NCBI GenBank assembly: GCA_015680685.1
Contig: MNCI01000563.1
Span: forward strand, 80,578-144,577
Length of the DNA stretch: 64,000 nt
Reading direction: 5' to 3'
From: Gnetum montanum
Lineage: Eukaryota > Streptophyta > Gnetopsida > Gnetales > Gnetaceae
The notes beneath the pieces were generated by a model. That model did not search any database, was not told the DNA's origin, and saw only the letters and a list, made by a program, of their open reading frames with translations. Position 1 is the stretch's first letter. Each line of letters begins with the position of its first letter. The translations under genes and the position numbers were made by a program. This document shows positions 55,513-64,000 of this stretch, in pieces.

Positions 55513-56029
55513 ACCCCCACATGCACGTTAACATCATTTTCAACTGTTCACGCAGGGGGTGGGGGAATTTTTTAAATTTTCTTCTACAACTTGCAACTTG
55601 CGCACCCCTTTTTCCAATAACCATAACTAGCTCACTAGCACTCCAATTCTTTTTTTGAAAGAACCTACTTCAACCTTGAGTGTTCAGCTTAGTATTGGGG
55701 GAGGGGTGCACTCCACATTGTGCATAAATTTTTTGGAATTCATCATTTTATGAAGGATACTATAAAGGGTAATTGATTATAAAAAAACAAAAAATGATGA
55801 TAAACATGTGTCAAAAACAATCGTATCTCCTCACCTACACCAAGAAATTAAATTTTAAAGCCACCTAATCAAATTAGGGGCCTAATATTAAAAATTTTAG
55901 GGGACATTTCCACAAGATTTTTTAACTCTAGATCACATGAAATAAGAAAAAAAATCATTAATATAGAAGTAATGTATGACTTAAATTTTGTAAATAACCT
56001 TACTAATGGTTGGCCTCATGTGATTGCAG
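55513..56029 (+). other. leader of the extra ORF, ending in a splice-acceptor-like site
   Basis: AT-rich and non-coding. The last 30 bases (catgtgattgcag before ATG at 56,030) correspond to the acceptor-like sites at 35,145 and 46,274. A G-rich run (gggggtgggggaa) lies at about 55,556-55,568. Confidence 0.55.
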
Positions 56030-58820
56030 ATGGTCCCTAAACATGGACAATAAGAAGGACCCTCTCAAGGTGTCTCCAAGTGACCTAGGAGAGGTAGAGG
56101 ACAAGCGTATCTCGAACAACGTGTAGAGCAGGAGGTGTAATCATTTAGCATCCATCAAGAGATTCCTACTACTACACAGTCAGGACAAGTGGAAGGACAA
56201 GCTGTTGAAGTTCTTGAACAGGGACAACACCTCATGTTGTCCCTAGAGTGTGTTAATCCTATCCAAGAAAGGTCCACGTCGGTAACTGTGATCATGGAAT
56301 TAAACTTCAAACCTTTCACATAATTCACTCCTAAGGCCATGAGGGACCAACTCAAAGGATCCCTATGATGGCCCATCCTCTCTAAAAGTGGTGCCTGGTA
56401 CTTTGGAGAAATGTATCAATTTTTTGTATAATAAAGAAGAAGGAACCGTAGTTGACATTTATGGTATGTCTATAGATTTTTCTACCAAGGCCATCTCAGA
56501 AGTGTTGAACCTTCTAAATACAAGGCCAAAAGCTGCTCACCTATCCACTCACTCCGATGCTAATGTGTGAAGAGTCTAGTTGGATAGGGCATATGACAAA
56601 GAGGACAAGACATATGGAGAGTTAATGCTAGAAGAAAGGATATCCGTCAAGATTGGTACTTATCACATCTTCCCCACAAGAGGATTAAACATAATTTCAA
56701 CATATGTGGCAAGAGGAAGTGCGTTATTGATGGGAAAGGTTAATGTCAACCTTCCTCATTTGTATCTCATAGAGATCTTGAGGTAGTTTGAAGAATGCAA
56801 GATAGAGAAGTTCGTGTTGCCCTTCCCTTGTCTCATCAAGAAGCTATGCAAACATGCTGGTACTCTGGGGTACACCAATGATGTTTCTAGAAGAGTCCAA
56901 AATGCTTCGTTCGCTGAACTACTGAAGCCACTAGCCCAAAGGAAGTGTGCTAGTGAGACACTACAACCAGAGTAAGAATAGATGGTGGGGCCCACTACAA
57001 CTCTAACTGTAGGGGCTAGCGAACTTCCAAGCACAAGGCCCAGTCAACAACAAGTAGGGCCTAGCATGAGCCAGCAAGACCAATTGTCACCACCATCGCA
57101 GGATTATCAACCATCGATGAGCCATCTTAGGGCCATTGCTAAGATGGTCAGTTGGGGAAGTCGTGATGAAGATAATCTCTTCCACATCATCGATGACACC
57201 GTACAGTACATAATTTCTATTGATTGCACATGGGGTGAGGTGTCCATCCAAACAAGAGGAGGGGAGATCCATTGGTCACAACAGATTTCAGGGAACGATG
57301 TATCTTTCCATGTGTAATTGGAAATAGGTGAAGGAACCACAGTGGTGGTCATGCAACACCAAGATGCAGTGGGAGCTACAGAAGTGATCACAGACCACAT
57401 CAAGGAATCCTTCAACATCCTTGTTGTGCCACTGGTAGATTTCATAGGAGCACGCGATGCTCAAACTCTAACCGGTCCCTCAATGATTCCTGCGGAGCAT
57501 GAGGATGTTCTTGATCGGTTGCTACAAATAGGATAAGTAATGATGTCCTTGTTCGACATCCCACAAGATGTCATAACAACACAATCAAACCTCATATCCA
57601 CCAAATGAAGGCTAGTCATGGTAGAGATCAGGGCTGAGCATGCAGAGATGGAGTTGGCAAGACTCCAAGAAAGGCTTGTTACCGTGTAAGCTGCACAGTG
57701 GGACCCATCTCAATTCATTCCCGTAGACCAGCTAGACACTTTCAAGATGGAGCAAATCAATAAACTATTGGTGGACAATAAAAGAATGGTAGAGGAGAAG
57801 GAGAAGGCTAACTAGGATGTCTCCAAGGCACAAGCACAAACCTACACACATGTCAAGGTACTCAGAGCCTTATAGGAAGAGAATAAATAGCTCGTTGCTG
57901 ACAATCTTTGGTTGACCACTGTGGAGAAATAGAAGAATGTTCTCAAGGAAAACTTTCAGTAATTATGAGAGTAGTTGGTTAGGGTCAAACAAGACATGAA
58001 CTATTTGGCCAGAGAGAATTGAACCCTCTTAATGGAGGAGGTATGCGCAATCCGTCAGAAGATGGCCATTGAAATAAGCACATGGAAAAATAAGGCCAAG
58101 TGGCAAAAAGTTAAAGGAGCATTTTAGAGACCAGGTGGGGATGTACAAGCAAGTCATAGAAAAGGAGATCCATATGGCCAAGGCCCACATCAACACTTTT
58201 AGTGCTCAACACATTTATTGGAAAGCCATATTGGACACATATGCATTTGCCCACCAAGCAGAGCTTAAAAGCCAAGACCTATAGATTCAAGATCTCACAG
58301 AGTACATGGAATTGGCAAACCTATGATATTCCAATCTAGCCATGTTAATAGCAAGATGCTCAAGAACAAAGCTTGAGAAGTAGGTAGCTACCACCTATGC
58401 CAAATATGAAGGAGAATTTGCAGAGCACAAGAAAACATTGTAGAAGCTAGAAGTCACAAATTCTGAACTAGAGGTGGTTAAGACCAGCTACCAAGGGTAG
58501 AAAGATGTCATAGTAGACTTGGCTTAACCACTTACATATATCCAAGAGTACAGGGATAAAGCTAGAGCCTATGAGGAGGAACAACAGTTGTTTTCAGCCT
58601 AGTACATCAAAGCAAATAAGATGTTCCTACAACTACCATGTCAATGGAAGGTTTCGACTCCATCAAACATTGGAGCATCAGCATGGATGACACAAGATCC
58701 CCAAACTAAAGAAGAAAAGCTCTAGGAACTCCTTAAAAGCCATCAAATCCCAAAGCTTAAAGCATAAGATAAGGGGAAGCAACCCATGCAAGAGCCACCG
58801 CAACCTGGAACCATATGAGT
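56030..58820 (+). pseudogene. element 3 extra ORF: plant-transposon-like domain plus coiled coil (degenerate)
   Basis: About 900 codons can be followed with two frame changes (near 56,430 and 58,127) and many TAG/TGA stops. The N-terminal part is Gln/Gly-rich (PRRGRGQAYLEQRVEQEV). The next part reads SGAWYFGEMYQFFV, then EGTVVDIYGMSIDFSTKAIS, followed by TYHIFPTRGLNIISTYVARG and SALLMGKVNVNLPHLYLIEI. These resemble the 'putative plant transposon protein' domain (VRGxxVDFSxxAI..., ILPTxH, LLYxIxxGxxINVG). A variable middle follows, then a long coiled coil (AEHAEMELARLQERLV; MEQINKLLVDNKRMVEEKEK; MNYLAREN; LEVTNSELEVVKTSYQ). It ends near EPPQPGTI and TGA. The family match is by eye only. Confidence 0.55.
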
Positions 58821-59015
58821 TCAACAAAATTTTGTGATTTTTTGATTTTGTAATTTTTTTGTGTCTATTCCAATTTTGTTCTATTTAATTCTCCACTGTG
58901 GCGTGAATAAATTCCTAGTCAATCAATAATCCCATACCTCTCCACTGTGTAATCAATGGAGCTTGTTCTCATTTTTTTCGACTTGAGGACAAGTTTTCAT
59001 TCAGTCATAAGTGTA

Positions 59016-59883
59016 TGATGAATCGTGATTCATTAGGCTCTGATATCGGACCCGCGATATTGCATACGTGATATCAGGTACACGATATCATGGCCTGGCT
59101 AGCAATATCAGATACACGATATCATGACTCCTATGCGTCCCTATAACTACACATGTAGGTGCAAGGAGTTGGAAGTTAGTTTTTAGAGTCAGTTAGTAGT
59201 TCATTTTAGAAGTTAGCTTTCATTTTTAGTTCTCCTCAACCCTTTTCCCCTGGTGCATGCCCACAATGTGATGATTGTAATTGTGCGACACCTTCATTCG
59301 AGTATGATGTACTTGGACACACACATGACTAGAAATAAAGATCGATATTACTTCATCATTGCATCATTCACTTAGTTTAATTATTTAACTATTATTTATT
59401 GCTTTTTTAATTAATCTCTCTATACCTTCCTCTTCTATCCTTGTTAGTAAATGTGAAATGAGTATGACTTAATCACAAGAATTTAAGTGTGACTACTTGG
59501 TATCCTAGTAATGTACCTAGGACATGTGTTTGGTAATCCCAGAAGTAGTACACAAGGTTCAAGATGTGTATGGATGATTAAGGGATGAATGCTCATTGCA
59601 CTTAGGCTAGCTTAGACTCTCTTCATCCTTTTCCTCTTAGCTTAACAAGCTATTTTCCATTACCTCTAGGAGTAGCACTAGTTTAGGACTATATCATACA
59701 CCTCACCCTGGACTAAACCATACATGACAAAGCAAATATTAGTCCAGGTGGGAAGATAGCAAACTACAATTAATGAGTGACTATCTAGATACCACAACTA
59801 GCCCTTCTGTGGAGTTCAACCGAATCATGCGTGAAACACTCGTATTCATATGGTTGAGTGTAGGGGTACCTAGCCACTCATCA
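59016..59883 (+). repeat. element 3, 3' LTR with phased GATATC array
   Basis: Starts TGATGAATCGTGATTC and ends cactcatca. Hexamers start at 59,042, 59,056, 59,070, 59,084, 59,104 and 59,118 (steps 14, 14, 14, 20, 14). TATAACTA starts at 59,142, 24 bp on; its TATA box has one change. It is followed by CCTAT. Confidence 0.95.
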
Positions 59884-59888
59884 CCTAT

Positions 59889-60165
59889 CTAAAAAAATCA
59901 AGTATTTCTAAAAAATATTTATGGTTTATATGAAAAGTAGTAAATAAAATTATTTTTATCTTAGTAAACCAAGAAGTTTCTAGTAAATTTCAATATCCCT
60001 GGGTATATTCCAATAACTCTAAGAACATTATACAATCCAGTGAGATGAATCAAGAAAACTCCTTCATATATATATTTGAAAAAATTAGATAATATTATTT
60101 TTAATCAAGAAATTAAAAAAAAATTTCTAGATTTTTTAAATTTTTTAAAATCCTCTTGAGAAAAG
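59889..60165 (+). pseudogene. rpoC1: plastid rpoC1 C-terminal end (NUPT)
   Basis: After the right target duplication the translation reads KIIFILVNQEVSSKFQYPWV, QENSFIYIFEKI and FNQEIKKKFLDFL. These correspond to the last part of rpoC1 (LDQRVIASREAPIEVxYES, KEILCIYIRTTVG, FYREIEEAIQGF in the family). It is weaker than the other rpoC1 pieces but in the right order and place. rpoC2, next in plastids, was not found beyond it. Confidence 0.62.
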
Positions 60166-61880
60166 CTAGTTTTAAACCAAGCTTGATGTGATTTTTCTTT
60201 TGATTCTTTGATTCATGCAATTTTAAATAATACTATGAGAAGTGTAAAAAAGTATATCTTGTTGGTGGTTTGAAGGTTGCTTCCATTCTAGAATGGGAGC
60301 TAGAAGAATTGTAAAGATCCTTACAAGTTTCATGTTATTCTTATGGGCTACATCATAAGGATATGTAGGCTTGTAGAGGACCTTTGGCTTTGACGCTTGG
60401 ATCATCATTCTTCTTTACAAAGTAGAGCTTAGGTCTACATGTTTTAGAGTAGGAACATATCTTAGATCTCTTAGAAAATATTATTTGTATATGTTTTCCA
60501 ATGCTCTTTATGAACACTTTGAGCTATGTTGTTGGTCACTTATATGGTCATAAAGGTATTATTGTGATGCTTCTAACCCAAGACTAATGGGTCACTTATG
60601 TTGTGCTCATAGTTTCTTAAGGACAATGAAGCATAGCCCACCTTGTTTTTACTCTAGAATACTTAGTGACCTTGGAACTCTTGGGTAGTGCTGAGTGACA
60701 GTTCTCTAGAGCAATGTAATTATACTTGGTATTAGAGCAAGTTTTTGGTTCAAGTGAAAGACTTATTTAAACACTTTTGTAAATAATTATGAATGACAAA
60801 TGAGATTTGTAAAGATAAGTAAACATCCTAGTCTTATCTTTTAGTGGATCTAATGATGAGAATAATTATTATTAGTAGGTAATGCAAATCATGTGTTATC
60901 TACCTAAGGAAAAAATGGCCAAATGATTCAACAGTTGGTTGCTTTTAAGGAATTGTCTTTCTTGTTGGGGTGATCTCTAACACAAAATACAAATATGATC
61001 TAGCTTACATTTTATACTAAAAATCATATAATGTATGAAGGGAATGTCATTTATGATCTTCTATTTGTGCAAAACACTTATGTATGTCTAAGTTGATTGT
61101 GGTGAAATGTAGGAGAAACACATTCTCTCCTCTCAGTTAATTATTTTGACAATTTAAGACAGTGATTTTGCCATGCATCAAATATGAGGCACTATATAGG
61201 ATCAATCCCTTTTGTTATAATGTATTACATTTTTTGTATAGTTGTTCTTGAATTCGTTGATCTTGTAAATATTTTTTGGTATGATTACCTTAAGGAATTT
61301 GTAATTTGATATTACAATGTGACAATTTTGTATTTGTGTGTTGTGAAATAACAATTGGATTCTCATCCAATAATTCTTTAACAAATGATGCCTTAATAAG
61401 GTAATTCATAGTTTACAAAAGAAAACTAATGATGTTTTTTATTATCTTATTTGAAAATCTCATGTTTGAGAGGGCTATCCCCATGTTGTCATTCTTGGTT
61501 GGTAGTTTGAGTATAAACAATTTTGCTTGTTTCAATATCTTAGTTTCTTTATTCAAATTTTCTTCATTAAGGATTTGATTTGATTCAAGTAGTTATTTCA
61601 AATGAGGATGATGATTCATGCTAATGTAAAAAAGCATGATGTATGATTATCATCTTGTGAATGCTCATATAGAGAACTTCTGTGTTTTCATTGAATAGCT
61701 TGTGTTTGAATAACATCGGAATGGGTGATAATGCTATTTGGAGAACAATGACTTTAGTGGATAAGTCTCTATAATCAACACCTTCCTCCCATGTTCAACA
61801 TCTTACATAGTTAAGAACTTGGCAAGATTATTCCCTATTGATATGGTATGATGCTTTTGGTTGCCAATAAAAATTATAAA
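60166..61880 (+). pseudogene. possible plus-strand copia leader and gag remnant; rest unassigned
   Basis: ttggtattagagc at 60,726-60,738 resembles the initiator-Met tRNA primer site. About 100 bp on, FSGSNDENNYY and VMQIMCYLPKEKMAK resemble the opening of copia gag (FDGxNYxxWxxQM). No LTR boundaries could be set, and from about 61,200 to 61,880 nothing is recognised. Confidence 0.35.
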
Positions 61881-61899
61881 ATATGAAATGAAATGAAGA

Positions 61900-63185
61900 T
61901 TTATTATGTTTGAAGACTCATAGGATCTATTAAACAAATATTACATTTTCATGAAAAATAAAGATAAACTTTACAAATTTATGAAGCACTAATGGGAGTA
62001 TCAAAAACAAACTATACAAGATTTTTTTTGTAACAAATAATGCTATCTCAAATGGATAGTCATAGTACAAGAAAGAAACACATGTAACTTATCTTCAATG
62101 ACTCTTGATCTATACAACCTACAAATGAATTCTCCTTAGGGTAGTTGAATCCATCTTCCACTTTCAATTATAAGATGATGATAACTTAAGTCAAACTTGC
62201 TAATAGCATTCTAATACATGATGGGGATAGTAGTTGAGAGATAGTGAGCTTCTACATCTAGTTTATTAGATCTAATGTGGTGTAAATAAAATTACATCTT
62301 GTCTTTCACATTAACTCACATATGTGTTAAAATATTTTGCCTAACTAGTTGGCAAATATGCTTAGGATTTTTTTGCATGTCCTCCCAATAGATATTCCAT
62401 TTTCTCAACCATTATATCCCTTGAAAATACCAACCAGAGTATCATGAACCCTCAAGAATTTCTTTAGAAAATTTTTCTTTCCTTGAAATATGCAAGCTAT
62501 GAGTGTATGTAATGAATTGATATAAGGCTCTTGCTTCTAAAGATAATAAATCACATTCACATAATAACATTGAGTAAGCTATTTGAATCTTTACCTTTAC
62601 CTCATTAAGAAGTAAAATTTTTTTATACTCTTTCAATATCTTTCCAAAGTTTAGCATTAAGTCCAAATCCTAAAATGACACATCCATACAATACAATAGG
62701 ATAGATGATAGTTTGAATTTTTTTTTTTTTTTTTTGACATTCCAAGCTTAAAGGTCTAAATCCTTGCACTTGTTTTTGAGAGCATAAAAAGCCTTAAAAT
62801 ATCCTACTATTTCTTCTTTGATGCACTTGTTCATATAAATTTAAAGGAATCTACTATTTACACATTGGTACCTCCAAAATGAAGTTTATAATAGTTATTT
62901 CTTATACCCTAAATCATCAATTTAGTTTTATCTAATTTACTTGAAGACCATATGAACAACAATAGTTTTCTAAAATTTGCAACATATTTTGCATGCCTTT
63001 TGCAATAGTGGATATCAAGGTAGCATCATTTGCATGTAAAATAAGATTCATTACTTGGGGTTAAATTTTAATAATAGGACCATCTTGCCCATTGTACAAC
63101 CATTTCTACATTTTCATCAATAAAAATAATGGTTCTTGCTTTATGGGAGATCTTGTCAAATATTGTTTCCAATGCTTGATGCTTT
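61900..63185 (-). pseudogene. LINE reverse transcriptase, C-terminal half (degenerate)
   Basis: Minus-strand reading gives LILHANDATLISTIAKGMQN near 63,040-62,980, the decayed (F/Y)ADD active-site block of a non-LTR reverse transcriptase, then MLQILENYCCSYGLQVN. After a poly-T tract (62,717-62,738) comes the thumb/C-terminal region: DLMLNFGKILKEYKKILLLN, VKIQIAYSMLLCECDLLSLE and WLRKWNIYWEDMQKN. The sequence style (ILLYxMDVSF..., block with LLxExxxLxLE) suits plant LINEs. The first Asp of the box is Asn. The upstream RT part to the right is missing. Confidence 0.66.
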
Positions 63186-63443
63186 ACTAGGTACAATAGT
63201 AAATAAGAAATGGAATTTTGTAATTAGCCACCTTGATGAAAGATGAACAATCAAATTTTCTACTAATATAGTTTCTACTAAAGAGGTTGGAATGTGGTTA
63301 GTTTGGTCCTACCACTTTCTGTATGAATTAAAGCATATGTGTGAGGAAGAGATAAAGAAAGAAAGAAAGAAAAAAGGTAGAAATAAAAAATAAAAAATGA
63401 GTTAGAAAAATGAGGAAGAGCACATGCACATGAGTGTGTAAGA
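63186..63443. other. purine-rich spacer with short (GAAA)n run
   Basis: No coding signs. A GAAA microsatellite lies at about 63,355-63,375, followed by A-rich sequence. Confidence 0.5.
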
Positions 63444-64000
63444 AGAGGGTGTTGGATCCTTAAAAATAAATATATTTAAAAAATTCACAGTAAAAAAGCA
63501 AAGAAGAGGAGAACCTCTAAAACAACTAAAAGAAAAGGCCTACTAGTTTTTGGAATGTTTTTATAAGTTTTCATCCTTAAGACTAATCTTGAAAAATCTC
63601 CCCTTTGGGGTAGAAAAAGGATCAAATGGGTTTTCACTTTCTTCTAAAGGCTTCCTATTAATAATAAAGAAAAACTAAAAAGAGAAATATTTTAAAATTT
63701 AGCTAAAGCATTAGTTTTTGAATGATATCACCTTGAATTAATAATGTAAGAAAATTAGCTAGATAATCTTTGTGAAAAATCACATTACATTGATACTTCT
63801 AGATGACATAAAGAATAAGAGGATGAAAGAAATGTCATTTATGAAGCAAAAATCCTTGAAGTTAAGAAGTGTCACCAAATAAAACTGCATCTAAACTTGG
63901 TTGAAAACCATGTAAATGCCTACTACACCAAGTCTAAGAGATATGAGTAAGGAGATAAGTAAAAAGCAATGAATGAATGTATCTTCCATGTTGTGGATAG
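63444..64000. repeat. dispersed repeat, copy 2 (other copy at 22,200)
   Basis: Matches 22,200-22,440 in order from TGTTGG and the A-rich tract through 'aggagaac', 'aaaagaaaaggcct', 'tttttggaatgttttt' and 'tttcatcctta'. Further on, 'ttggttgaaaaccat' near 63,898 resembles 'tagttgaaaaccat' at 22,602, so the similarity probably extends into the neighbouring LINE-like segment. It runs off the window. Confidence 0.58.

Larger units (their letters stand above)
51622..59883 (+). mobile_element. pol-less Athila-related LTR element (element 3, 8.3 kb) carrying an extra gene
   Basis: Flanked by LTRs of 867 and 868 bp and by the 5-bp duplication CCTAT. After an Asp-tRNA-type primer site comes a gag-like ORF, whose C-terminal linker is homologous to elements 1 and 2. 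There is no protease, RT, RNase H or integrase anywhere in the 6.5-kb interior. It keeps the post-pol non-coding region of the family, then an internal GATATC/TATA block, a splice-acceptor-like site and a long extra ORF (56,030-58,820). This is the layout of a large non-autonomous element that would need proteins from relatives. It lies inside rpoC1. Confidence 0.88.

Noticed and set aside
62717-62738. Poly-T run as a LINE poly(A) tail in reverse
   Set aside because: LINE coding sequence continues on both sides of it in the minus-strand reading, so it is an internal homopolymer expansion.

Overview
This is nuclear DNA of a land plant, made almost wholly of old, heavily mutated transposable elements. 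I see no intact host gene. The plant assignment rests on plant-type Ty3/gypsy lineages (Athila-like, and Tat-like with a second RNase H), Ty1/copia elements primed by initiator-Met tRNA, a tRNA-derived SINE, and a decayed copy of the plastid rpoB-rpoC1 region that keeps the 3' end of the rpoC1 group II intron. The great age of the elements and the style of the LINEs recall a gymnosperm, but that is only an impression.

Layout. 0-3.5 kb: anonymous sequence and pieces of a minus-strand copia element. 3.6-18.6 kb: a Tat-lineage mosaic. It holds a plus-strand pol (RT, RNase H, second RNase H, integrase; about 11.7-14.9 kb), several families of tandem repeats, many CATAGC-type palindromes, an LTR-like end near 18.6 kb, and remains of an intron-containing gene on the opposite strand on both sides of pol. 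18.7-20.2 kb: a cluster of ACCATGACTTGTGGT-like motifs, then unassigned sequence.

20.2-60.2 kb is a layered insertion site. Its base is a nuclear plastid insert (NUPT). rpoB and the start of rpoC1 lie at 20.25-22.2 kb, the intron end and exon 2 at 49.97-51.6 kb, and the rpoC1 C-terminus at 59.9-60.2 kb. The NUPT is split by (a) a LINE-like or repeat fragment (22.2-24.3 kb), (b) a minus-strand copia element (24.27-49.97 kb), (c) a SINE (50.36-50.55 kb) and (d) a pol-less LTR element, element 3 (51.62-59.88 kb). The copia element is itself split by two related Athila-like elements at 27.34-36.37 and 37.48-47.50 kb. Both Athila-like elements and element 3 have exact 5-bp target duplications (CTTTC, ACCAA, CCTAT), so the order of events can be read.

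The most striking signal is in the LTR promoters. All six LTRs of the two Athila-like elements and element 3 carry a GATATC-type hexamer repeated every 14 bp, with one 20-bp step before the last repeat. The last repeat starts exactly 24 bp before the TATA box in every LTR. Element 3 has a similar array and TATA box inside its body, upstream of a large extra ORF (plant-transposon-like domain plus coiled coil). A splice acceptor shared by all three elements sits at the start of that ORF. The model is an LTR-element family with a phased promoter array, a pol-less derivative that shares its gag C-terminus, post-pol region and LTR design, and possibly a second internal promoter for a cargo gene. 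60.2-64 kb holds a copia leader or gag remnant, LINE reverse-transcriptase remains, and a second copy of the 22.2-kb repeat.
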